A DNA stretch of 64,000 nucleotides, from positions 124,001 to 188,000 of the forward strand of contig JAJPJX010000136.1 of NCBI GenBank assembly GCA_021324015.1, in the 5' to 3' direction. How positions within the stretch are numbered: position 1 is the stretch's first letter; each line of letters begins with the position of its first letter. The DNA comes from Solibacteraceae bacterium. GTDB lineage: Bacteria > Acidobacteriota > Terriglobia > Bryobacterales > Bryobacteraceae. The notes beneath the pieces are model-generated. The model saw only the letters and a program-made list of their open reading frames with translations. It was not told the origin of the DNA and did no database searches. A program made the translations under genes and the position numbers. Of this stretch, positions 32,877 to 40,411 are shown in pieces.

Positions 32877-34403
32877 CTACACCCAGTGCTGCTTCGCTTC
32901 GAAGCGCGTTTTGCCGTACTCCCCGAGGTCCACCGTGCCGCTCATGGTGTTCTCACCCAGGGTTCCCTCGAAGTGATACGTCAGCGCCGTGCCCTGATAC
33001 CGATGCACGCTGCGCAGGCTCACGCGGTTGCCTTCCCGCGTGCCGCGCACATCGCCGGAAAGGAATTCGCCGCGGTGCTGCCCCACCACCTTGCCGTTCT
33101 TCTCTTCCAGCCACAGGCTGTGGTTCGCCTCGCCGCGAATGAAGTCGATCTGCACGTCCCACTGCCCGGTCAGCGCGGCGTTGCTCGGCGTCACCGCCGG
33201 CTTTTCGTGCCGCGGGGGATTCTTCAGCACTTCGTACAATCGCTCGGAAGCGATCTTGTCGTCGCCGGGCATCATCATGTACGGCATGATCGAAAGGGCG
33301 TTCCCGTATCCCGATAGGATCACCCGCGGATTCCCCGCCAGCAGCGCATCCTGCACTTCGGTGGCATTCGCTCCCAACTTCTCCGGATCCCAGGAGATCC
33401 GCAGCGTGGGAGCGTAGTTGGAGGGTCCCCTGGGCTGGTGCACCTGCGTAGTCACGCCCGGGAGGGAGGCCAGCTTTTCCTGAAACGTCGCCAGCCAGCG
33501 CTCCCATTGCTTCCACTCGGCATCGTGGTCGCGCTTGGTCCACATGTCCACCGCGGCCAGCATGCCCATAATCTCTTCTTTGCCCACTTTGAGTGATCGT
33601 CCGAAGGCATGGTGCGGCGCGCTGTTACTCCAGGCGGCCTGGAGCAGGTCCTTCTTGCCCAGCAGCAGGCCCGCGCACTGCGGCCCGCGCAGGCACTTGC
33701 CGCCGCTGTAGGCCACCATATCCACACCCTTGCCCAGATACACATTAGGTATGGTGAGCCGCTCGGCGGCCGCATCCACGAATACCGGCACGCCGTGCTG
33801 GTGCGCCACCTGCACCATCTCCTCCAACTGCATCGGATGGTGATCCAGCGCCTCGCCCAGAATCGCCAGCATGGCCGTCTTGGGGCCGAAGCTCGTCAGG
33901 AACTGTTCGCGCGTTTCGGGCGTGATCATCTTCACGCCCAGCATCCGGATGGCGTGGTCGTAGACGTTGCGCGACTGCCGCGGCATGACCACTTCGTCCT
34001 TCAGCCCGGCCAGGTCCGTGGGCAGGCGCTGCATCTTCTCCGGATTGTTGCCCGCGATGCAGGCTGCCGTGGCATGTGTGGCCGCCGCCGCGCAACCCGC
34101 CGTGATGATGCCCCATTCCGCCTTGGTCAGCTCCGCCAGCCGCTGGCCCACGGCGTCCATCAGCTCATCCAGGTGCACGTAGTGCCGCGAGGCCTCGTCC
34201 ATCGCCTCTTTGACTTCGGGCAACGTGAGCGAGCCGCTGATAATCGTGAAAGTGCCCTTGCAGTTGATGAGCGGGCGCACGCCGATCTTTTCGTAAATGT
34301 TCGGCCCGCCGCCCCGGGTCGCTGCCTTGGCCGGTGCGCGGCCCGCCAAACCCGCGGCCATCAGACCGCCGCCGACACCGCGAAACATATCACGCCGATT
34401 CAT
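32877..34403 (-). CDS. Tat-exported PLP-dependent aminotransferase-fold enzyme (SelA-like group) with extra C-terminal domain
   Basis: 508 aa. Tat signal MNRRDMFRGVGGGLMAAGLA; GGGAG precedes the ATG at 34403. Residues about 35-400 form a fold-type I PLP enzyme of the SelA/DgaE-like group: YEKIGVRPLINCKGTFT, GCAAAATHATAACIAG, VFVDAAAE (PLP Asp), YSGGKCLRGPQ with Schiff-base Lys236. A beta-rich domain of about 95 residues follows (TGQWDVQIDFIRGEANHSLW to the end), repeating strand motifs and unlike the core. It is probably an ammonia-lyase or racemase on amino sugars rather than a true selenocysteine synthase, and export argues against tRNA as substrate. Confidence 0.84.
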   Translation of the reverse strand: MNRRDMFRGVGGGLMAAGLAGRAPAKAATRGGGPNIYEKIGVRPLINCKGTFTIISGSLTLPEVKEAMDEASRHYVHLDELMDAVGQRLAELTKAEWGIITAGCAAAATHATAACIAGNNPEKMQRLPTDLAGLKDEVVMPRQSRNVYDHAIRMLGVKMITPETREQFLTSFGPKTAMLAILGEALDHHPMQLEEMVQVAHQHGVPVFVDAAAERLTIPNVYLGKGVDMVAYSGGKCLRGPQCAGLLLGKKDLLQAAWSNSAPHHAFGRSLKVGKEEIMGMLAAVDMWTKRDHDAEWKQWERWLATFQEKLASLPGVTTQVHQPRGPSNYAPTLRISWDPEKLGANATEVQDALLAGNPRVILSGYGNALSIMPYMMMPGDDKIASERLYEVLKNPPRHEKPAVTPSNAALTGQWDVQIDFIRGEANHSLWLEEKNGKVVGQHRGEFLSGDVRGTREGNRVSLRSVHRYQGTALTYHFEGTLGENTMSGTVDLGEYGKTRFEAKQHWV

Positions 34404-34450
34404 AATTCTCCCTTCCTTCCCACTCCCGCCTGCGTCTCTGTGGATGTGCC

Positions 34451-34459
34451 TGCTATAAT
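34451..34459 (+). promoter_or_regulatory. Extended -10 promoter (TGCTATAAT) for the YjbQ gene
   Basis: Consensus TATAAT with the TGn extension, about 75 nt before the YjbQ ATG; no -35 is needed for this class. The leader contains AT-rich sequence and a GGAGGAG ribosome-binding site. Confidence 0.6.
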
Positions 34460-34533
34460 CATAGAACGACACGAGGAGAAAAATCTTCGCATCTTTCAGG
34501 CGCGTAAAGACATGGAGGGGCGGAGGAGTGCAT

Positions 34534-35034
34534 ATGAACACAAGCATCGCGAATCTCGAGGAGAAAGTCTCGGAAAACGGCTCGCATCCCGTAACACCTG
34601 GCGGACTTCGGATCTTCAGCCGCATCCTCGACTGGATTACCAGCGAGCGCATGCAGCTCATCAACATCACGGACCGCATCAACGAAGTGGTGCGCAAAAG
34701 CGGCGTCCGCGACGGCTTGGTTCACCTGCAATCCCTGCACACTACCACCGCCGTTTTCATCAACGAATGGCAGGACGCCCTGCTGCATGACGTCAAAGCG
34801 TTCCTCGACGAGCTCGTCAACCGGGACAACGGCTGGCGGCATAACGACCCCGCCTACTCCGACTGCGAACGCCGCAACGCCGACTCCCACCTCCGCGGCA
34901 TGCTGATGGGCCAGAGCCTGTGCCTGCAAGTACGCAACTCGGCCGTGCTCCTCGGGACCTGGCAAAGCATCATCCTGGCGGAATTCGACGGCCCCCGCAG
35001 CCGCTCCGTCTCCGTGCAGGTTTCCGGCGTCTGA
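34534..35034 (+). CDS. yjbQ: YjbQ family (UPF0047) protein
   Basis: 166 aa. ATG at 34534, 7 nt after GGAGG (34522-34526). YjbQ fold shown by VHLQSLHTTTAVFINEW (His and Asn/Glu of the putative site), NADSHLRGMLMGQSLCLQV and LGTWQSIILAEFDGPRSR. Members have weak thiamine-phosphate synthase activity in complementation; the physiological role is unsettled. The N-terminal 35 residues before LDWITSERMQL are an extension not typical of the family. A DUF2203 gene follows after 19 nt and is probably co-transcribed. Confidence 0.9.
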   Translation: MNTSIANLEEKVSENGSHPVTPGGLRIFSRILDWITSERMQLINITDRINEVVRKSGVRDGLVHLQSLHTTTAVFINEWQDALLHDVKAFLDELVNRDNGWRHNDPAYSDCERRNADSHLRGMLMGQSLCLQVRNSAVLLGTWQSIILAEFDGPRSRSVSVQVSGV

Positions 35035-35053
35035 ACCTCAACCCGTTTGTCCC

Positions 35054-35494
35054 ATGAGCAAATGCTTTACGCTCCAGGAGGCAGCCGGCCTGTTGCCTCA
35101 AGTCGGAACCCTGTTGCGTGAGGCCGTCTCTCTCAAGTCGCAGCACGACGAGGCCGACCAGGCCTTGCAGGCCCTCGCGCAGCGCATCGCCCTCACCGGC
35201 GGCATGGTTGTGGACCGCCAGACCCCGCTCGAGATCCGTAACCGGCGGGACCAGGTCGCGGGCCGTCTGAAGGCCGCTCTGGAAGAGATCCAGAGCCTCG
35301 GCGTCCTGGTCAAAGACCTGGACATCGGCCTCATCGACTTCCCCACGCGCTTCCGTGGCCAGGAAGTCTACCTCTGTTGGAAGATGGGCGAACCCGAGAT
35401 TGGTTTCTGGCACGGCGTGCACGAAGGCTATGCCGGGCGCAAACCCATCGACCAGGACTTCCTCACCCACCACGAAGGCGATAAACCGCACTAA
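35054..35494 (+). CDS. DUF2203 family protein
   Basis: 146 aa, small and soluble. KCFTLQEAAGLLPQVGTLLREA opens two long helices with heptad character, followed by LGVLVKDLDIGLIDFPTRFRGQEVYLCWKMGEPEIGFWHG, the conserved DUF2203 core (glycine-acidic-aromatic block), and a HEGYAGRKPI end. Function unknown; the core Trp/Glu/His suggest a binding pocket. It is 19 nt after yjbQ, same strand. Confidence 0.88.
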   Translation: MSKCFTLQEAAGLLPQVGTLLREAVSLKSQHDEADQALQALAQRIALTGGMVVDRQTPLEIRNRRDQVAGRLKAALEEIQSLGVLVKDLDIGLIDFPTRFRGQEVYLCWKMGEPEIGFWHGVHEGYAGRKPIDQDFLTHHEGDKPH

Positions 35495-35701
35495 CCCCGC
35501 ACCAGGCATCTCCCTCAAGGGAATTTCCTAGTTCCTAAAATCAGACTTCCGGCATCTGAAATGCGCATCTAACTCCCGCAACACGGAAAGCGGATCCGGA
35601 TGGCTGGGCGCAATTACCTCCGGAAATCGTTGAAACCGGAATCGAAACCTCCGGCAGGCAGAGGAAAATGTGGTCGCGCCGGGAGAGAAAGAGGGGACCA
35701 G

Positions 35702-35884
35702 ATGCTGCAAACCATCGACGCGCTGGGTCAAAGCACCCAGTCACACCCAGTTTTGGGGCACACCGTAAAACCCAAAACCCCCACGACCGACACCCCCGCC
35801 GACCGGTGGGAACGGATCCGGCGCAAACGCCTCTGCTGCAAGACCTGCAAGGGCAAAAACTGCATCGGCCGCTGCCGCTTCTGA
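35702..35884 (+). CDS. Small Cys-rich hypothetical protein
   Basis: 60 aa from the ATG at 35702, with GAGGGG about 6 nt upstream; a longer in-frame start at 35600 is possible. The first 35 residues are low-complexity and Thr/Pro-rich. The C-terminus is basic and Cys-rich: RRKRLCCKTCKGKNCIGRC, i.e. CCxxCxGxxCxxxC, which looks like a small zinc or Fe-S knuckle. Within it an inverted pair TTTTGGG/CCCAAAA lies near 35752-35779. I do not recognise a family. The Cys pattern is hard to explain by chance in noncoding DNA, but the call is tentative. Confidence 0.45.
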   Translation: MLQTIDALGQSTQSHPVLGHTVKPKTPTTDTPADRWERIRRKRLCCKTCKGKNCIGRCRF

Positions 35885-35905
35885 TTTCTGATCATGGCAA
35901 CCAGA

Positions 35906-35930
35906 AGCCAGAATCGCTGCCATTCTGGCT
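35906..35930. terminator. Nine-bp hairpin in the convergent gap before pyrC
   Basis: AGCCAGAAT and ATTCTGGCT pair perfectly around a 7-nt loop, between the Cys-rich ORF and the pyrC 3' end. No T-tract on either side. Confidence 0.45.
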
Positions 35931-35961
35931 CCTGTCTCCTGACTTCTGGCTCCTGTCTCCT
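35923..35961. repeat. Direct repeat TTCTGGCTCCTGTCTCCT x2
   Basis: Two exact 18-bp copies (35923-35940 and 35944-35961) with a 21-bp period, containing TCCTGTCTCCT-type heptads. The first copy shares its start with the right arm of the hairpin at 35906-35930. The remaining bases to 36002 show nothing else. Confidence 0.6.
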
Positions 35962-36002
35962 CAAAATCCGACCACCGGGAGCGGTCTTTTCACCGCTGCC
36001 AA

Positions 36003-37286
36003 TTACCCCTCCCGCCGCCATACGACCGCGCCACCCACCACCGTGGCCACCGGCCCCCCGCGAAACTTCGCCCCATGAAACGGCGTATTCCGGCTCTTCG
36101 AGAACGATTGGTTGACGTCGTAGGTCCACTCGAAATCGGTCCCGAAAATGGTCACGTCGCCCGGAGCCCCCACCCCCAGCGTGCCGCGTTCCAGCCGCAG
36201 GATCCGCGCCGGCCCCGTGGTGAACAGTTCCACCAGGCGGCCCAGCCCGATCCGCCCGCTGTGCACCAACCGTTCCAGCGCCAGGCCCAGGGCGGTCTCC
36301 AGCCCGATGATGCCGAACGGGCAGCGCTCGAACTCCTGCATCTTCTCGCTGCCCGGGTGCGGCGCGTGGTCGGTGGCGATGGCGTCGATCACCCCCGACA
36401 CGATGCCTTCGATCACCGCCGTGGTGTCCGCCCCCTCCCGCAGCGGCGGCTTCATCTTGTAGTTGCTGTCGTAGGGCGCCATGTCGCGGTCGGTCAGCGC
36501 GAAATGGTGCGGGGTCGCCTCGCAGCTCACCGGCAGGCCTTGCCGGCGCGCGTACGCCACCATGGCCACCGCGTTGCGCGTCGAAAGGTGCGCCACGTGG
36601 AAACGCGCGCCGGTGGCCTGCGCCAGCAGGATGTCCCGCGCCACCATGACGTCTTCCGAGCTCGCCGGAATGCCGCGCAGGCCCAGCCGCGTGGATTCCA
36701 GCCCCTCGTGCATATCGCCGCCCGCGCTCAGGTGCAGATCCTCGCAGTGGTAGATCACCGGCAGGTCGAACGAGCGCGCGAATTCCATGGCCCGCCGCAT
36801 CACGCGCGCGTTCATCACCGGCTTGCCGTCGTCGGAGATCGCCACTACGCCCGCGGCTATCATTGAGCCGATGGCCGCCAACTCCTCGCCGGCGCTGTTC
36901 TTGGTGATGGCGCCGATGGGAAACACGTTCACCACCGCCGAGCGCCGCGCTCGCTCCACGATGTAGTTGGTCACCGTGGCGCTGTCGTTCACCGGAATCG
37001 TATTGGGCATCGCGCAGATGGAGGTATACCCGCCCGCCGCCGCGGCCCGCGACCCGCTCTCGATGGTCTCCGCGTGTTCGATTCCCGGCTCGCGCAGGTG
37101 CACGTGCATGTCGATGAAGCCGGGCGCCACCACCAGCCCGCTGGCGTCGAAGACCTCCGCCCCCAGGCGGCTCAGCCCCGCCCCCACCGCGGCCACGCGC
37201 CCGTCCTCCAGGAGCACGTCCGCGACGCCGTCCCGCCCCGACGCCGGATCGATCACCCGTCCGTTTTGAATCAGAAGCGCAGCCAT
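36003..37286 (-). CDS. pyrC: Dihydroorotase
   Basis: 427 aa, type I dihydroorotase (carbamoyl-aspartate to dihydroorotate, pyrimidine pathway). Zinc site: APGFIDMHVHLREPG (His-x-His), then SDDGKPVMN, IYHCEDLHLS (His), ARFHVAHLST (His) and ATDHAPHP (Asp). C-terminal GAPGDVTIFGTDFEWTYD is the amidohydrolase beta-sandwich. Its ATG overlaps the pyrB stop by one base, so it is the third gene of pyrR-pyrB-pyrC. Confidence 0.96.
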   Translation of the reverse strand: MAALLIQNGRVIDPASGRDGVADVLLEDGRVAAVGAGLSRLGAEVFDASGLVVAPGFIDMHVHLREPGIEHAETIESGSRAAAAGGYTSICAMPNTIPVNDSATVTNYIVERARRSAVVNVFPIGAITKNSAGEELAAIGSMIAAGVVAISDDGKPVMNARVMRRAMEFARSFDLPVIYHCEDLHLSAGGDMHEGLESTRLGLRGIPASSEDVMVARDILLAQATGARFHVAHLSTRNAVAMVAYARRQGLPVSCEATPHHFALTDRDMAPYDSNYKMKPPLREGADTTAVIEGIVSGVIDAIATDHAPHPGSEKMQEFERCPFGIIGLETALGLALERLVHSGRIGLGRLVELFTTGPARILRLERGTLGVGAPGDVTIFGTDFEWTYDVNQSFSKSRNTPFHGAKFRGGPVATVVGGAVVWRREG

Positions 37287-38194
37287 CAGCCAATCACCCG
37301 TTCCAGCACCGCCATGCGCACCGCGATGCCGTTTTCCACCTGGTTGAGAATCACGGACCGCTGGAAATCCGCCACGTCCGAGGAAAGCTCGCGCCCGCGG
37401 TTGATCGGTCCCGGGTGCATCACGATGGCGTCCGGCTTGGCCAGGGCCAGGTGCTCCAGCCGCAGTCCGTAGAACTGGAAATACTCGCCCGCCGGGAAAG
37501 CCGCCTCATGCTGCCGCTCCAGTTGCACGCGCAGCATCATGATCACGTCCGCGTCGGCGATGGCTTCCCGGATGTCAAAGGTGAGGTGCACTCCCGGCGC
37601 CAGGCAGCCCAGTTCCGCCGGCAGCAGCGAGGCCGGGCCGCACAGCACGATCTGCGCGCCGAATTTCGAAAGCAGGTGCACGTTCGACCGCGCCACCCGG
37701 CTGTGGGCGATGTCCCCGATAATGGCCACCCGCAACCCCTCCAGCCCCGGCCGGTGATCCAGAATCGTGCGCGCGTCCAGCAGCGCCTGCGTGGGATGCT
37801 CGTGCGTGCCGTCCCCCGCGTTGATGATCGGAATGGCCAGGTGGCGCGCCAGGAAGTGCGGCGCCCCGGAGGCCGCGTGCCGCATCACGATGCAGTCCGG
37901 ACGCATGGCCGCCAGCGTGTTCAGCGTGTCCACCAGCGATTCGCCCTTCGACACGCTGGAACCCGCCGCCGTGATCGACACCGTGTCCGCGCCCAGCCGC
38001 TTGGCGGCGATCTCGAAGCTCGTCCGCGTGCGCGTGGAGGCTTCGAAAAACAGGTTCACCAGCATTTTCCCGCGCAGCGTGTCCAGCTTCTTCTGGGCCT
38101 GGGTCTGAATGGGCTGAAAGTCTTTGGCTCGCGCCAGGATGGCCTCGATCTCCTGGCGCTCGAGCTCCTCGATTCCGAGCAGTCCGGCCGGCAT
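37286..38194 (-). CDS. pyrB: Aspartate carbamoyltransferase catalytic subunit
   Basis: 302 aa. Carbamoyl-phosphate site [13 protein letters not shown] (STRTRTSFE), the [14 protein letters not shown] block and [16 protein letters not shown] are all intact; RVQLERQHE is in the aspartate domain. Catalyses carbamoyl-aspartate formation. No pyrI regulatory subunit is beside it; with adjacent pyrC this fits the noncatalytic-partner type of ATCase-DHOase complex seen in some bacteria (inference). Begins 11 nt after pyrR. Confidence 0.96.
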   Translation of the reverse strand: MPAGLLGIEELERQEIEAILARAKDFQPIQTQAQKKLDTLRGKMLVNLFFEASTRTRTSFEIAAKRLGADTVSITAAGSSVSKGESLVDTLNTLAAMRPDCIVMRHAASGAPHFLARHLAIPIINAGDGTHEHPTQALLDARTILDHRPGLEGLRVAIIGDIAHSRVARSNVHLLSKFGAQIVLCGPASLLPAELGCLAPGVHLTFDIREAIADADVIMMLRVQLERQHEAAFPAGEYFQFYGLRLEHLALAKPDAIVMHPGPINRGRELSSDVADFQRSVILNQVENGIAVRMAVLERVIG

Positions 38195-38205
38195 GGTCTT
38201 CAGGC

Positions 38206-38763
38206 TTAGCTTGCGGCTACCTTCTCCACGAGCAGGACCTTCTCCGTCGCGTCCACCTCGCGGAATTTCACTTCGATGATTTCGTCATCCGTGGTCTGCA
38301 CCGTGCGCCCCACGAAGCGCGCCTCGATGGGTAGCTCCCGGTGCCCGCGGTCGATCAGCACCAGCAGGTGTACTTTGGCCGGGCGGCCGTGATCGAACAG
38401 CGCGTCCAGCGCCGCCCGTACCGTGCGCCCGGTGTACAGCACATCGTCGGTCAGGATGATTTCCTTGCCCTGCACCGAAAACGGGATGTCCGTGCCGTTT
38501 ACCACCGGCTTGATATCCACCGTGGTCAGATCGTCGCGATAGAGATTAATGTCCAACGTCCCTGTGGGAATCGCCCGCTTCTCCAGCTCCTGGATTTTGC
38601 GCGCTAGGCGCTGCGCCAGCGGCACGCCCCGCCGCCGGATGCCGATGAACGCCAGCTTGTCCAGGTCCGGCGTCTTCTCCAGGATCTCGTGCGCCAGCCG
38701 CACCAGCGTCCGGTCGATCTCCGACGCGCTCATCACTTGGGATTTCTCGCGGGTGAGGGACAT
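38206..38763 (-). CDS. pyrR: Bifunctional pyr operon regulator / uracil phosphoribosyltransferase
   Basis: 185 aa PRTase fold. The PRPP loop [19 protein letters not shown] and [16 protein letters not shown] are diagnostic for PyrR, as is [11 protein letters not shown]. It binds pyr mRNA in Bacillus and also makes UMP. The gap to the preceding stop is only 31 nt, too short for an attenuator, so regulation may act at an internal site or on translation. A TATGCT box at 38783-38788 could start a separate transcript. Confidence 0.95.
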   Translation of the reverse strand: MSLTREKSQVMSASEIDRTLVRLAHEILEKTPDLDKLAFIGIRRRGVPLAQRLARKIQELEKRAIPTGTLDINLYRDDLTTVDIKPVVNGTDIPFSVQGKEIILTDDVLYTGRTVRAALDALFDHGRPAKVHLLVLIDRGHRELPIEARFVGRTVQTTDDEIIEVKFREVDATEKVLLVEKVAAS

Positions 38764-38782
38764 ACGCTCGAACGATCAGGTT

Positions 38783-38788
38783 AGCATA
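38783..38788 (-). promoter_or_regulatory. -10-like box (TATGCT) before pyrR
   Basis: Minus-strand TATGCT, 19 nt before the pyrR ATG, within the 31-nt gap. No -35 or ribosome-binding site stands out. Confidence 0.3.
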
Positions 38789-38794
38789 CCGGGT

Positions 38795-40030
38795 TCAGGG
38801 ACACCGCGCCGCATGCAACAGCTCTTTTTGCACGCTCAACAGCCAGCACCCGGCCGCGGCCTCCTTGGCCACCTCCGCGCCGTTCCAGTTGATCGTCGCG
38901 GGGGCCCACTCGGCGGGCACCGTCACGCGCATCTCCGCAACCGCCCGGCTGAGCACCTGGATCTCCTTCATCTCCGGCAGAAACTGCGCCTGCACCCGCG
39001 CCGTGATCAGTTCGTCCCGCCGCGGCAGCACGATCTGGGTCTCTACCCTTATGCGGTTCTCGCCCCGCTGCACCATGATCACCACGGGCTTCTCTTCCAC
39101 CGTCTGGTCCATCAGTTGGACGTAGGCGTCAGCGTCCGCCAGGGGTTTGCCGCCGACCGCCACAATGCGGTCGCCAGTCTTCAGGGGCCCGCTGTAGTTC
39201 GCCGGAAGCTGGCTCACCAGCACGCCCGGCCCTGGCTGCGAAACATCGAAGCCGAAGGGCCCCGCCGCCAGCATGGCGCCGGAACCCGCCGTCACCCGCG
39301 TGGAGACCAGCACGTCGTTCTTCTCCGCCGGATCGAACTTGGTCATCTGCACCCAGTAACACCGCGCGAACAGCGGCGTGCCCGTCTCGCAGTCCACCTT
39401 GGCCGGATGCGGGTCCCGCTCGTGTTTGGCCAGCCAGTCGAACACCTGCTCGGGATTCGCCGAGGCCGCTTGGCGCGACTCCAGGTTGTATCCCGCGTCC
39501 CGCAGCAGCTTCGCCAGCGGCTCCAGCCGCGCCTCCGCGAACAACCACAGCACCGGCACGTTCGCGGTGTTGACGGCGTAGAGGTGGTTGGTGTCGATGG
39601 CCGGCCGCGGCGTGCCGCCCAGCGCCACCGCGGCGGTCCACAGGTCCGGCGCGCGCGCCGCCACGTAAAAGACCGCCGTCGCGCCCTCCCCCTGCCCCAC
39701 CAGGTAGACGCGCGACGCGTCCACCCCGGCCCGCTGCTCGAGCTCCGCCAGTTGCTTCTCCAGGGCCTGAATGCGCAGGTCGATGTTCCGCTCGCTGCTG
39801 CCCGCCCACGGCGTCAGCAACTCCCAGCCGCGCTGCGCGCACCAGCCCTGCCACGGCTTGGCGTCGCCGCCCAAAAGCACCAGTACCGGCGCCTTTTGAG
39901 CGGTTGGCGTTGGCGCGGTTGGCGTGCTTTGCCCGGCCAGCCCGCCCGCCGCCAGCAGCAGGGCCAGCAGGCGGCCAATGCCTCTAGAATCTCCGCAACC
40001 GGGAGCGAATCCGTTTGGCGATCTTCTCAA
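38795..40030 (-). CDS. Alpha/beta hydrolase-like domain fused to a PDZ domain
   Basis: 411 aa from the only in-frame ATG. Residues about 45-195 resemble an alpha/beta-hydrolase with VYLVGQGEGATAVFY (GxGxG nucleophile-elbow position has Glu, not Ser, so catalysis is doubtful). Residues about 255-345 are a PDZ domain (GPGVLVSQLPANYSGPLKTGDRIVAVGG). The hydrophobic signal segment starts near residue 20 (RLLALLLAAGGLAG), so the real start is probably nearer 39979, where only ATT is available with AGAGG just before it. Its 5' end overlaps the preceding gene; it lies 31 nt before pyrR. Confidence 0.72.
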   Translation of the reverse strand: MRRSPNGFAPGCGDSRGIGRLLALLLAAGGLAGQSTPTAPTPTAQKAPVLVLLGGDAKPWQGWCAQRGWELLTPWAGSSERNIDLRIQALEKQLAELEQRAGVDASRVYLVGQGEGATAVFYVAARAPDLWTAAVALGGTPRPAIDTNHLYAVNTANVPVLWLFAEARLEPLAKLLRDAGYNLESRQAASANPEQVFDWLAKHERDPHPAKVDCETGTPLFARCYWVQMTKFDPAEKNDVLVSTRVTAGSGAMLAAGPFGFDVSQPGPGVLVSQLPANYSGPLKTGDRIVAVGGKPLADADAYVQLMDQTVEEKPVVIMVQRGENRIRVETQIVLPRRDELITARVQAQFLPEMKEIQVLSRAVAEMRVTVPAEWAPATINWNGAEVAKEAAAGCWLLSVQKELLHAARCP

Positions 40031-40307
40031 TTTCTTCCGTCTTCTTCAGGCTGGAAACGGAAAGAACATGCCGGTCGTTCTTCTCCAGCTCTTCCTTGAG
40101 CTGTTCGGACAGCTCCACGAGCTGCGCGGCGTCCTTCAGATCTTTTTCGTGGTCGGCCTTGAGGATCGCTTCCGCCTGTGACTTCCCGTTGGGAAGCGTT
40201 GCGTCTCCGGGTCGTGTGGGCCGCCCCAACGGAGCCTGCGTGGCCGCCGGAGGAGAAGTCACCGCCAGCAGCAGCGCCAGGGCCGGGAGCCCGAACCAGC
40301 TTTTCAT
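39984..40307 (-). CDS. Small exported coiled-coil protein
   Basis: 107 aa. Signal peptide MKSWFGLPALALLLAVTSPPAATQ. The mature part has a long charged helix (HEKDLKDAAQLVELSEQLKEELEK, described by heptads about residues 53-78) and a basic end (KRIRSRLRRF). AGGA lies 5 nt before the ATG. No known family is recognised; small proteins of this type are common in the periplasm of acidobacteria. It overlaps the start of the hydrolase-PDZ gene and is likely co-transcribed. Confidence 0.65.
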   Translation of the reverse strand: MKSWFGLPALALLLAVTSPPAATQAPLGRPTRPGDATLPNGKSQAEAILKADHEKDLKDAAQLVELSEQLKEELEKNDRHVLSVSSLKKTEEIEKIAKRIRSRLRRF

Positions 40308-40374
40308 GGCGAATCCTGTAGCTATCATAACCAACTGTGGCGTCCGCCACTGAAATAGGCCCCGGGGCTGATTT

Positions 40375-40380
40375 ATACTG
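40375..40380 (+). promoter_or_regulatory. -10-like box (TATACT) for the lipoprotein gene
   Basis: TATACT 31 nt before the ATG at 40412, followed by GGAGGA (40393-40398). Confidence 0.45.
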
Positions 40381-40411
40381 GCTGAGACTCTCGGAGGAGC
40401 TAGCGACTCAC

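Noticed and set aside
32877-34403. SelA-like PLP enzyme as evidence for selenocysteine synthesis
   Set aside because: It has a Tat signal and DgaE-like features; a tRNA-modifying SelA would be cytoplasmic. It cannot support the Sec rhodanese claim.
35600-35701. Upstream extension of the Cys-rich ORF
   Set aside because: Arg/Lys-rich and low-complexity; the ATG at 35702 has the better ribosome-binding site.
38764-38794. PyrR-type attenuator upstream of pyrR
   Set aside because: Only 31 nt; no terminator or anti-terminator hairpin.
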